Shown here: piece after piece, positions 17,366 to 25,164 of the stretch
Layout of the letters: every line of letters starts with the position of its first letter
Position numbering within the stretch: the stretch's first letter is position 1
Source of the DNA: Azospirillum sp. TSA2s
GTDB taxonomy: Bacteria > Pseudomonadota > Alphaproteobacteria > Azospirillales > Azospirillaceae
Direction of reading: 5' to 3'
Length of the DNA: 64,000 bases
Assembly (NCBI RefSeq): GCF_004923315.1
Contig: NZ_CP039645.1
Location: 415,001-479,000 of the forward strand
Notes under the pieces: model-generated
What the model was told of the DNA's origin: nothing
Database searches by the model: none
What the model saw: the letters and a program-made list of their open reading frames with translations, nothing else
Made by a program: the position numbers and the translations under genes

Positions 17366-17745
17366 CGGTCGGTGTCCCGTCCTTCGGCGGCCAGACGCTT
17401 CGGATTGCTCAGCGCCAGCCTTGCCCGCGTGATGTCCTTCAGCACCGCCCGCAAGGCCGCCTGCCGGTCGGGCGCGTCGAAGCGTCCGGCGTCGATGGCG
17501 GCACAGAGCCTCGGCAGCAAATCCGGAAGGTCGCCGTTCTCGCCCAGCAGGCCGCCGACGGCGGCGGCCAGGACCGGTTCGGCCACGCTGCCGGCCGCCA
17601 GTTCCCGCTCGGCCACCCCCAGCGCGTTGGCGATCATCAGCGCGGTGAAGCGCTGTTCGGCCGGCACCACCGGCAGGATCGCCTCGCGGAAGCTGCGGAG
17701 CGCGATGGCGACCAGATCGCGGGCGTCGGGATCGTCGTTGATCAT
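17362..17745 (-). CDS. DUF6285 small protein (LvaB-like)
   Basis: A 127-residue, mainly helical, alanine- and arginine-rich protein with no signal or membrane segment. It is typical of the small DUF6285 proteins encoded beside APH-type acyl kinases. In Pseudomonas putida the counterpart LvaB is needed for full activity of the kinase LvaA. Here it overlaps the kinase stop (ATGA at 17742-17745) and the phosphatase start (ATGA at 17362-17365). The start has the GGAGGT-type site ACGGAGGTGG upstream. Assignment rests on size, composition and neighbours. Confidence 0.75.
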   Translation of the reverse strand: MINDDPDARDLVAIALRSFREAILPVVPAEQRFTALMIANALGVAERELAAGSVAEPVLAAAVGGLLGENGDLPDLLPRLCAAIDAGRFDAPDRQAALRAVLKDITRARLALSNPKRLAAEGRDTDR

Positions 17746-18806
17746 GCTCCACCTCCGTTCATGGGGAAGCCGCTGACACGGTCGAGGTGGCGCAGCAGAT
17801 CCATTTCGATCTCCGGCAACATCCGGCCGGTCAGCGCCAGTTCCAGCGACGGTTCGGTACCGGAGATGTGGCGCTGCGCCTGCTGGATGGCGATGACCGC
17901 CCAGCGCATGCAGGCCGCGGCCTCCCAATAGGCGACGGCGTCCGCATCCACCCGCCGCCCGGCGGTCTCCTCGTAGCCGGCATAGAAATCGGCACGGTCG
18001 GCGATGCCGCCGGCCTCGCGGTCGTTGCGGCCGAAGCGCCAGCACGCGGCGCAGAACCAGCCGAGATCCTCCATCGGGTCGGACCAGCCGGCGAACTCCC
18101 AATCGATGATCGCGGTGAACCTGTCCCCATCGACCATGTAGTTGCCGGTGCGGTAGTCGCGATGGCACAGCACCAGATCGCCGGCCGGCGGTGCGTTCCG
18201 TTCCAGCCAGCGCAGACCATAGGCCAGCACCGGATCGCTGGCGGCATAGCGCCCGGCCCAGCGGCGGAAATCCGCCGCCGCCTGCAGGGCCGCCGTCGGT
18301 TCGGGCAGCGCCAGGAACTCCAGCCCATCCGCTCCCGGCCGCACCCGGTGGATCAGGCCGAGCTGACGGCCAAGTTCACGGGCCAGATCGCGCCGCGGCT
18401 CCTCGCTCTTGACGATGCGGAAGCCGGCGGCGATGCCGGCCGCGCGCCGCATGATGTAGAAGGGCGCCCCCAGCATCGCCGGATCGGCGCCGACGAACAG
18501 CGGTTCCGGAACCGTGGCTCCGGCGGCGAAGACGGCGCGCAGGACCGCAGCCTCCTCCGCCTTGCCCAGGCTGGCCGAAACACCGGAGGCAGACCCGGTG
18601 CGCAGCACGCAAGTGTGGCGGCCGGACAACGGCCCGCCGTCGATCTCCAACGTGACCGCGAGGTTGAGCGAGATGGCGCCCCCGCTGAGCCGCCCCTCGT
18701 CAATGACGGAGACCGCCCGCGCTTCCGCCTGACCCGCCAGCCAGGACTCCAGCGCCGCTTTCCGGGCGGGCTCCAATCCGCCGGTGGACTCTGGAGCGCC
18801 GCTCAC
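17742..18806 (-). CDS. APH-family acyl-CoA kinase (LvaA/ACAD11-kinase-like)
   Basis: A 354-residue phosphotransferase of the aminoglycoside-kinase fold. It shows the catalytic loop CHRDYRTGNYM, the metal motif IIDWEFAGWSDP, and the hinge PFYIMRRAAG. The subgroup found with acyl-CoA dehydrogenases phosphorylates the 4-hydroxyl of 4-hydroxyacyl-CoA (LvaA in levulinate use; N-terminal domains of ACAD10/ACAD11). The start codon is GTG at 18806, overlapping the acyl-CoA dehydrogenase stop as GTGA. It is coupled to the DUF6285 gene downstream. Antibiotic resistance is an unlikely role given this context. Confidence 0.87.
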   Translation of the reverse strand: MSGAPESTGGLEPARKAALESWLAGQAEARAVSVIDEGRLSGGAISLNLAVTLEIDGGPLSGRHTCVLRTGSASGVSASLGKAEEAAVLRAVFAAGATVPEPLFVGADPAMLGAPFYIMRRAAGIAAGFRIVKSEEPRRDLARELGRQLGLIHRVRPGADGLEFLALPEPTAALQAAADFRRWAGRYAASDPVLAYGLRWLERNAPPAGDLVLCHRDYRTGNYMVDGDRFTAIIDWEFAGWSDPMEDLGWFCAACWRFGRNDREAGGIADRADFYAGYEETAGRRVDADAVAYWEAAACMRWAVIAIQQAQRHISGTEPSLELALTGRMLPEIEMDLLRHLDRVSGFPMNGGGA

Positions 18807-19999
18807 CGCCAGCCCCAGAAATCATCGCCCTCGGCGAGGTAGCTGCGGCTCAGCACCATCTTGTGGACCTCCGACGCGCCGTCGACCAGCTTGGCCTGCC
18901 GGGCGTAGCGGTAGATCCACTCCAGCACCGTGTCCTTGGAATATCCGCGCGCGCCGCAAAGCTGGATCGCCGTGTCCGCCGCCTTGAACAGCGTGTCAGC
19001 GACCTGGACCTTGGCCATCGACACCTCCTTGCGGGCGAAGCTGCCGCTGTCCAGCGCGTGCGCCGCCTTCATGGTCAGCAGCCGGCCAATCTCGATCTGC
19101 ATCGCGGTCTCGCCCAGCATCCACTGCACGCCTTCATGCTCGGCCAGCGGAATCCCGAAGCTTTCGCGCTCCTTCACGTAGGCGCCGGCGATCTCCAGGC
19201 AGCGCTTGGCGAGGCCGGTCCAGCGCATGCAATGGGTCAGCCGCGCCGGCCCAAGCCGGATCTGCGTGGCCTTCAGCCCGTCGCCGACCTTCATCAGCAC
19301 GTTTTCGTCCGGAATCTCCAGCCCGTCGAAAATCAGTTCGCAGTGGCCGCCATGTTCCTCCGGTCCCATGATCGGGATGCGGCGCTCGATGCGCCAGCCG
19401 GGCTGGTCCTTGTCGAACAGGAAGGCGGTCAGCCCCTTGCGCGGATCGTCGGACGTGCGCGCCATCAGGATGAAGTGCTGCGCCGCGTCGGCCCCGGTGA
19501 TGAACCATTTGCGCCCCGTCACCACCCAGCGGTCGCTCTTGCGCTCCGCCCGCGTCTTCATCATCGACGGGTCGGAGCCGCCGCCCGGATGCGGTTCGGT
19601 CATGGCGAAGGCGCTGCGCACCCGCCCCTCGACGATGGGGGCGAGCCAGCGCTCCTTCTGGGCCGGGGTGCCGACCATGCTCAGGAGCCGCATGTTGCCG
19701 TCGTCGGGGGCGGCGGCGTTGAAGCAGACCGGCCCGAAGATGGAGCGGTTCATCTCCTCGTAGCAGGCGGCGACGCCGACCATCGGCAATCCGTGGCCGC
19801 CGACCTCCTTCGGCAGTTGCAGGGTCCACAGCCCGGCCGCCTTCACCTTGGCGCGCAGGGCCGCCAATGGAGCGTCGGCGATGTTCTCGTGCTCGTCCCA
19901 ATTGGCGCGGTCGGCCTCGACGGGAAGGATCTCCTGCTCGACGAAGGCGCGGACGCGGCGGCGATAGTCTTCCAGCTCCGGCGGAAGGGTGAAGTCCAT
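18803..19999 (-). CDS. Acyl-CoA dehydrogenase (LvaC/ACAD11-like)
   Basis: A 398-residue flavin acyl-CoA dehydrogenase. Features: FAMTEPHPGGGSDPSMM (substrate and FAD loop), WVVTGRKWFITGADAA, and CGARGYSKDTVLEWIYRYARQ in the C-terminal helical domain. In lva-type operons this family member eliminates phosphate from 4-phosphoacyl-CoA and helps move the hydroxyl from C4 to C3. It lies 18 bases downstream of the SDR gene and overlaps the kinase start by 4 bases. An ordinary beta-oxidation role is the alternative, but adjacency to an APH kinase favours the 4-hydroxy-acid role. Confidence 0.9.
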   Translation of the reverse strand: MDFTLPPELEDYRRRVRAFVEQEILPVEADRANWDEHENIADAPLAALRAKVKAAGLWTLQLPKEVGGHGLPMVGVAACYEEMNRSIFGPVCFNAAAPDDGNMRLLSMVGTPAQKERWLAPIVEGRVRSAFAMTEPHPGGGSDPSMMKTRAERKSDRWVVTGRKWFITGADAAQHFILMARTSDDPRKGLTAFLFDKDQPGWRIERRIPIMGPEEHGGHCELIFDGLEIPDENVLMKVGDGLKATQIRLGPARLTHCMRWTGLAKRCLEIAGAYVKERESFGIPLAEHEGVQWMLGETAMQIEIGRLLTMKAAHALDSGSFARKEVSMAKVQVADTLFKAADTAIQLCGARGYSKDTVLEWIYRYARQAKLVDGASEVHKMVLSRSYLAEGDDFWGWR

Positions 20000-20017
20000 G
20001 GAACCGCTCCTTATCGT

Positions 20018-20785
20018 TTAAAGCGAGGAGACCAGATGGCCGCCGTCGACGGCCAGCACCGATCCGGTCATGTAGGCGCCGGCATCGGACGCCAGCAGAA
20101 GCAGCGGCCCGTCGAGATCGGCCAGCCGGCCGAGCCGGCGCTGCGGGATGCGCTTGACCAGCGCCTTGCCGGCATCGCTGGCGAAGAAGTCGGCGTTCAG
20201 TTCGGTTTCGACATAGCCGGGGCAGAGCGCATTGACGCGGATGTTGTGGCGCGCCAGTTCCAGCGCCATCGCCTTGGTCAGATGCACCAGCCCGCCCTTG
20301 GCGGCGATGTAGGACGAGACCTGCCCCGCCACCCGCATGCCGAGGATGGAAGCGATGTTGACGATGGCCCCGCCCTGCTTGTCATCGCGCATGCGCTGCG
20401 CCACCGCGCGCGCCACACGGGCACAGCCGGTCAGGTTGGTGTCGACCACCCGGTCCCACTCCTCCTCGCTCATGTCGAGGAAGGGGCGCGTGGCGGTGAC
20501 GCCGGCATTGTTGACGAGGATGTCGATGCGGCCCAGCGCCCCCCATGCCTCCCCCACCGCGGCGGTGACGGAGGCCGGGTCGGTCACGTCCATGGCAACG
20601 ACGACGGCGCTGCCCCCGGCGGCTTCGATGGCGGCGCGGGTTTCGGCCAGCGCGTCGGTCCGCCGCGCGGCCAGCGCCACGCGGGCGCCCGCCTTGGCCA
20701 GAACACCGGCGAAATGGCGGCCGAGACCGCTGGAGGCGCCGGTGACCAGCGCAGTCTTGCCGGTCAAATCGATGGTGACGCTCAT
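20018..20785 (-). CDS. Short-chain dehydrogenase/reductase (LvaD-like position)
   Basis: A 255-residue classical SDR with TGASSGLG, NNAGVT, catalytic Ser in VNIASILG, and Tyr-Lys in SYIAAKGG. It starts the operon; the ATG at 20785 has an AGGGAGGA ribosome site. In the levulinate pathway a reductase (LvaD) converts 4-ketoacyl-CoA to 4-hydroxyacyl-CoA, and the position of this gene fits that step. FabG-like or other 3-ketoacyl reductases look similar, so the substrate is inferred from neighbours. Divergent from the TetR gene. Confidence 0.88.
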   Translation of the reverse strand: MSVTIDLTGKTALVTGASSGLGRHFAGVLAKAGARVALAARRTDALAETRAAIEAAGGSAVVVAMDVTDPASVTAAVGEAWGALGRIDILVNNAGVTATRPFLDMSEEEWDRVVDTNLTGCARVARAVAQRMRDDKQGGAIVNIASILGMRVAGQVSSYIAAKGGLVHLTKAMALELARHNIRVNALCPGYVETELNADFFASDAGKALVKRIPQRRLGRLADLDGPLLLLASDAGAYMTGSVLAVDGGHLVSSL

Positions 20786-20846
20786 GCATCCTCCCTTGGT
20801 CGGGATCGTTTGGCGAGGCGGCGAGGCACGGCCCCGATCAGCACTC

Positions 20847-20877
20847 TTGAAAAATAGAGCGAGCGCTCGCTTTATAT
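20847..20877 (+). promoter_or_regulatory. Promoter-like hexamers with TetR-type operator palindrome
   Basis: Plus-strand hexamers TTGAAA (20847-20852) and TTATAT (20872-20877) flank the perfect 14-base palindrome AGCGAGCGCTCGCT (20858-20871). The 19-base spacing is slightly long. A repressor on the palindrome would cover the spacer of the TetR gene promoter and sit 87 bases before the SDR start, so it could control both directions. The sequence resembles operators known for TetR-type regulators of acyl-CoA metabolism. Confidence 0.7.
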
Positions 20878-20934
20878 CCCTGCCGCCGATCTTGTGCAAG
20901 AACGATCAGCGTCGCAAACGATAGGACAGCCGGT

Positions 20935-21630
20935 ATGAGCAGCTTGCGGGATTTCCAGGCACGGCACGATCTGTCGATGGAGGCGCTGTGCGCGCGCATC
21001 CTGGAACGGCACGCCGCGACCATCCGGGTGAAGAAGCCGGCGGTCGCCATTGCAAACCTCGCGCGCATCGTCGAAACCACCCTGACCCTGGCGAACCGCA
21101 AGGGCTTCCACTCCACCAGCCTGCGCGACCTGACCGAACAGTCGGGGCTGAGCATGGGCGCGCTCTACGCCTATTTCGACAGCAAGGACACGCTGCTGAT
21201 GATGATCCTGGGCCAGGTCGTCGGCGTGGTGGAGGAGGTGCTGGGCCGCCCGCCCGACGGGCTGGCGAACGACCCGGCCGGCCGGCTGCGCTGGCTGCTG
21301 CGCACCCACCTGTTCCTGACCGAGACCATGCATCCCTGGTTCGTCTTCGCCTATATGGAGGCGAAGGCCTTCCCCAAGGAGGGCCGCGACCTTGCCGTCA
21401 CCAGCGAGATGATGACGGAGGGCATGATCGCCGACGCGCTGGCCGACGGCGTCGCCCGCGGCCTGTTCGCCATACCCGACGTGACGATGACGGCGGCGCT
21501 CATCAAGCCGATGCTGCAGGACTGGTACGTCAAACGCGCCAAGCACCGCCGCCGCGGCATCACGCCCGACCTCTATGCCGAGCAGTTGATCGCCTTCGTC
21601 GAGGCGGCGGTGGGGCTGAGGCGGACTTAA
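20935..21630 (+). CDS. TetR-family transcriptional regulator
   Basis: A 231-residue TetR repressor. The helix-turn-helix spans about residues 43-90 (TLANRKGFHSTSLRDLTEQSGLSMGALYAYFDSKDTLL) behind an unusual ~40-residue N-terminal extension that begins MSSLRDFQARHD. It is divergent from the lva-like operon across 149 bases containing a palindrome, and its stop overlaps the convergent acyl-CoA ligase stop by 4 bases. It probably responds to an acyl-CoA of this pathway. The ATG has a weak AGGACAG upstream. Confidence 0.9.
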   Translation: MSSLRDFQARHDLSMEALCARILERHAATIRVKKPAVAIANLARIVETTLTLANRKGFHSTSLRDLTEQSGLSMGALYAYFDSKDTLLMMILGQVVGVVEEVLGRPPDGLANDPAGRLRWLLRTHLFLTETMHPWFVFAYMEAKAFPKEGRDLAVTSEMMTEGMIADALADGVARGLFAIPDVTMTAALIKPMLQDWYVKRAKHRRRGITPDLYAEQLIAFVEAAVGLRRT

Positions 21631-23234
21631 GCGGTCGTCACCTGATCGCGCAGCACCCGCTTGGTCACCTTGCCGTTGGCGTTGCGCGGCAGCGCGTCGC
21701 CCAGCAGGGTGACGTAATCGGGCACCTTGTATTCGGCGAGATTGGCGCGGCAGAAGTCGCGCACGTCGTCGGCGGTCAGGCTGCCGGACTTGGAAATCAC
21801 GAAGACGTGGATCTTCTCGCCCAGCACCGGGTCGGGATGGGCGACCACCGCCGCCTCGACCACGTCGGCATGGCGGACCAGCAGGTTCTCGACCTCAACG
21901 CTGTAGATCTTGTGGCCGCCGCGGTTGATGACGTCGTTCTTGCGGTCGTAGAGCCGCAGATAGCCCTGCTCGTCCAGCGCGCCGATGTCGCCGGAGCGCC
22001 AATAGCCGTCGACGAAGCTGTCGCGGGTGGCATCCTCGCGGTTCCAATAGCCGCGGATCGTCATCGGTCCACGGATCCAGACCTCGCCGCTCACCCCCGG
22101 CGGACATTCGCGGCCCTGTTCGTCGATGATGCGCAGGTCGCCGCAGGGCACGCACATGCCGACCGAATCCAGGCAGGCGCGGGTGTGGCCGATGGGGACC
22201 ACGCTGATGATGGTGGCGCATTCGGTGGAGCCGTAGGCGTTCAGCAGATGCAGGTCGGGCAGCCGCTCCGCCATCGCCTCCACCGTCGCTTCCGGCATCG
22301 GCGCGCCGCCGAAACCGCCGATCCGCCAGGATGACAGGTCGTACCGGCTGAAATCGGCGCGAAGCAGGCAGAGATTGTACATGGCCGGCACCAGCACGGT
22401 GGTGGTCATGCGCTCCCGGCGCGCCAGATCCAGGAAACCGGCGACGTCGAAGGCCGGCATCATCACGGTGCAGCCGGCGACGCGGATCATCGCCATGATG
22501 ACCGCGACCAGCCCGGTGACGTGGGAGGCCGGAACCGCCAGCACCGCCCGCTCGCCCTCGCGATAGTCCCAGCATTCCTCGAAATGCATGGCGGAGTGGA
22601 TGATGTTCACGTGGGACAGCAGCGCGCCCTTCGGCTTGCCGGTGGTGCCGGAGGTGTAGAGGATGACGGCGGTGTCCTCCTCCCGCTGTGAGGCCGCGGA
22701 GTCCGGAAGCGGGGCGTCCGTTTCCAGCAACTCTTCGAAGGGGCGGCAGCCGTCCGCCGCCCCGCCGGCCGAGAAGCGCGAGACGAGCGACGGCACCTCT
22801 GCGGCGTCGGGCATGCGGTCGGCGAGCGTCGCGTCATGGATAAGAATCGAGGCGCCGCAGTCGTTCAGGATGCCGGCGATGCCCGGCCGCTGTTCCCGCG
22901 CGCTGACCGGCACAGCGACGATGCCGGCGCGCGCCCCCGCCAGCAGGGCGATCAGGAACTCCGCGCGGTTGCTGAGCACCAGCGCCATGCGGTCGCCCGG
23001 GCGGGCGCCTTGCGCCAGCAGGGCCGCGGCGGCGCGCGTCACCAGCGCATCCAGTTGCCCATAGCTGTAGCGCCGCTCCCCATCCACCAGCGCCTCGCCA
23101 TCCGGCCGGCGGGCGACGGCGGCGCGGAGCATGGCGTCGATGGTGGCTGGACGCTCGCTGTAGCATGGTACGAGGCGCGTGCCGAAAAGCAGTTCGCGCC
23201 GTTTGGGAACGCCGATTCCGTCCGGCCAGGCCAT
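21627..23234 (-). CDS. Acyl-CoA synthetase, AMP-forming (LvaE-like candidate)
   Basis: A 535-residue ANL-superfamily ligase. Motifs: ILYTSGTTGKPKGALLSH (ATP loop), NAYGSTECATI, DGYWRSGDIG, YDRKNDVINRGGHKIYSVEVEN (hinge) and PRNANGKVTKRVLRD with the catalytic lysine. It activates a carboxylic acid to its CoA thioester, the entry step expected for the neighbouring acyl-CoA dehydrogenase operon. The ATG at 23234 has a GGGAGGAAGG site. It has its own promoter region, with three 14-base tandem repeats upstream. Substrate chain length cannot be read from sequence. Confidence 0.9.
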   Translation of the reverse strand: MAWPDGIGVPKRRELLFGTRLVPCYSERPATIDAMLRAAVARRPDGEALVDGERRYSYGQLDALVTRAAAALLAQGARPGDRMALVLSNRAEFLIALLAGARAGIVAVPVSAREQRPGIAGILNDCGASILIHDATLADRMPDAAEVPSLVSRFSAGGAADGCRPFEELLETDAPLPDSAASQREEDTAVILYTSGTTGKPKGALLSHVNIIHSAMHFEECWDYREGERAVLAVPASHVTGLVAVIMAMIRVAGCTVMMPAFDVAGFLDLARRERMTTTVLVPAMYNLCLLRADFSRYDLSSWRIGGFGGAPMPEATVEAMAERLPDLHLLNAYGSTECATIISVVPIGHTRACLDSVGMCVPCGDLRIIDEQGRECPPGVSGEVWIRGPMTIRGYWNREDATRDSFVDGYWRSGDIGALDEQGYLRLYDRKNDVINRGGHKIYSVEVENLLVRHADVVEAAVVAHPDPVLGEKIHVFVISKSGSLTADDVRDFCRANLAEYKVPDYVTLLGDALPRNANGKVTKRVLRDQVTTA

Positions 23235-23313
23235 GCCCTTCCTCCCTGACGATCTTATTGGAATGTATGGCGGGTTCAGGTGTCGCGGTTGCGGTTCGTC
23301 GCATGTCCGCGGG

Positions 23314-23355
23314 CACCGCCCTTGTCGCACCGCCCTTGTCGCACCGCCCTTGTCG
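23314..23355. repeat. Three tandem 14-base repeats
   Basis: The unit CACCGCCCTTGTCG occurs three times head to tail with no mismatch (23314-23327, 23328-23341, 23342-23355). It lies 80 bases upstream of the acyl-CoA ligase start and about 35 bases from the IclR-type operator at 23389. The surrounding intergenic stretch (23235-23524) holds no gene. The repeat may be an upstream regulatory array or a slippage-prone tract. Confidence 0.9.
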
Positions 23356-23388
23356 GTGTCGCAGGAACTATGTCATTCTATGAACTGA

Positions 23389-23406
23389 GTGTCAAACAGT
23401 GGCACC
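23389..23406. promoter_or_regulatory. Operator-like inverted repeat 1 of IclR island
   Basis: GTGTCAAACAGTGGCACC has the form GTGTCA-N5-TGrCAC and differs by one base from the site at 26200-26217. It lies 119 bases before the start of the double hydrolase gene. The two sites bracket the IclR gene on either side of the transcription units that flank it, so they are the best candidates for its binding sites. Confidence 0.75.
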
Positions 23407-23524
23407 ATCAGCGCAGCGAACATTGTGCCCGCCACGCGCGGAACAGACGCTTTGCGCACCCATCCCCAATTCCGCACTTCACCAAAGAGCAGGCGCAAGA
23501 CGCCGGCCGATCGGGAGGAAACCG

Positions 23525-25141
23525 ATGTCGACACCCCATTACGTGACCCTTGCCGATGGACAGATGCGCGTCTGGCGCAGCGGTTCGGGGCCGGATCTGC
23601 TGGTCCTGCCCGGCCTGATCGAAGCGGCGTCCGTGTGCGCCGACAGGCTGGCAAGCGCCCTGCCCGGTTGGACGATCACCGCGCTCGATCTTCCGGGAAC
23701 CGGCGGGTCCGTCACCTGCTGGGCGGAGGACATCGCCGGGCTGGCCCGCCTGATCGCCGAGGCCGCCGGCCGGCTCGGTCTGCCCGCCTGTCCGCTGCTC
23801 GCCTTCGACCTTGCGGCGCCGCTGGCGCGTGCGTTGCCCGAGGCCGGGTGGCGGCCGGACGGGCTGCTTCTGGTCAATGCCGCCGGGGCGGAGGGATGGA
23901 GCGAGCGCGGGCTGCGTCCCGCCCCGCTGGCGCCCCGCGCCGATGGAACCCATCTGGCGGTGCTGTGGGCGCATCTGCGTGACGCCCATGTGCTGGAACC
24001 GCGCGACGCCAGCCATCCGGCCAAAGCCGGTTCCCCCCTGCCCACCCCCGCCGAACTGGACACGATGCTGCGCAGCGCCGCAGGAGCACCGGCGCGTTAT
24101 GAGGCGCTGTGGTCCATCTGCCTGGACGCCATGCGGAGCAAGTCCGACTCCGCCGGCGGGGCGGTTCGGGTCGACGGTCTGGAAGAGGTCGCCGCTCATC
24201 TCGCGCCGATGGCCGCCGGCCGAAAGCCCGCCGGGCCGCCGCCGCCGACGCGGCCCTTCGCCGACCCGCTGCGGGTCTGGCACGACTACGCCGACACGCC
24301 CGCCGGCCGGGTCCATCTGCGCCGCGCCGGGCGCGGCCGGCCGCTGCTGGCCTTCCAGTCGGCGCCGGGGTCGTCGGCGCCGCTGCTGCCGCTGCTGCAT
24401 GGGTTGGCGCCGGAACGCGAGGTCATCGCCCCCGACTATCTCGGCAATGGCGACTCCGACAAGCCGGAGCGCGCGGTGGACATCGGCGTGCTGGCCGACG
24501 ACATGCTGGCGCTGGCCGACGCGCTTGGTCTGGAGAGCTTCGACCTGTGGGGAACCCACACCGGTGCCTTGGTGGCGCTGGACCTGACCGTGCGCCATCC
24601 CGACCGGATCGGCCGTGCCGTGCTGGAGGCGCCGGTGCTGATCCCCGCCGACTTCAGCGCCGACATCCTCGACCATTATTTCCCGCCGCTGGCCGCCGAC
24701 CGCTGGGGGCTGCATCTGCTCCAGGCCTGGAACATGCGGCGCGACATGTTCCTGTTCTGGCCGTGGTACCGGCAGGAGCGCGCCGCCGCCCGCGCCATCG
24801 GCGTCCCCGCCGCGGCGGTGCTGCATGACTGGACCATGGGCCTGCTGGCGAGCGGCGGCCATTACGACCGCTCCTACCGCGCCGCCTTCCGCTACGACAC
24901 GCGGGCGGCCCTGGTGCGCCTGACCCGGCCGGCCCTGATCTGCGCCGGTCCGGCCGACATGCTGGTCGAGGGGCTGGCGGAGGCGCGGACACTCGCCCCG
25001 GCCGGCACGGAGGTCATGCCGACCCCTGCCACCGTCTGGTATCCCGGCCAAGGTGACGAGGCGGTGCGGGAGACCATCGGCTGCTACGCCGCCTTCCTGA
25101 CTACAGGGTCGGACATGACGAATCCGCACCCGGTGGCGTAG
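23525..25141 (+). CDS. Tandem alpha/beta-hydrolase-like protein with altered nucleophiles
   Basis: A 538-residue protein that appears to contain two alpha/beta-hydrolase-like halves. Each shows the strand and oxyanion region (LLVLPGLIEAASVCADRL; LLAFQSAPGSSAPLLPLL) and the DLPGTGGS or PDYLGNGDSDKP turn. The nucleophile elbow of the second half reads WGTHTGA, with His345 where serine is normal. The first half has AFDLA, with Asp95 at that site. A late catalytic histidine is not obvious. The ATG at 23525 directly follows a GGGAGGAAACCG site. Activity may be non-hydrolytic or depend on aspartate; product unknown. Convergent with the IclR gene. Confidence 0.75.
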   Translation: MSTPHYVTLADGQMRVWRSGSGPDLLVLPGLIEAASVCADRLASALPGWTITALDLPGTGGSVTCWAEDIAGLARLIAEAAGRLGLPACPLLAFDLAAPLARALPEAGWRPDGLLLVNAAGAEGWSERGLRPAPLAPRADGTHLAVLWAHLRDAHVLEPRDASHPAKAGSPLPTPAELDTMLRSAAGAPARYEALWSICLDAMRSKSDSAGGAVRVDGLEEVAAHLAPMAAGRKPAGPPPPTRPFADPLRVWHDYADTPAGRVHLRRAGRGRPLLAFQSAPGSSAPLLPLLHGLAPEREVIAPDYLGNGDSDKPERAVDIGVLADDMLALADALGLESFDLWGTHTGALVALDLTVRHPDRIGRAVLEAPVLIPADFSADILDHYFPPLAADRWGLHLLQAWNMRRDMFLFWPWYRQERAAARAIGVPAAAVLHDWTMGLLASGGHYDRSYRAAFRYDTRAALVRLTRPALICAGPADMLVEGLAEARTLAPAGTEVMPTPATVWYPGQGDEAVRETIGCYAAFLTTGSDMTNPHPVA

Positions 25142-25164
25142 CGTGACACCACGCCGCCCCCGCC

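Noticed and set aside
17742..18806. Aminoglycoside resistance kinase
   Set aside because: The fold is APH-like, but the gene overlaps an acyl-CoA dehydrogenase and a DUF6285 gene, the signature context of 4-hydroxyacyl-CoA kinases.
23314..23355. Possible CRISPR-like repeats
   Set aside because: The three 14-base copies are directly adjacent with no spacers and there are no cas genes in the window.
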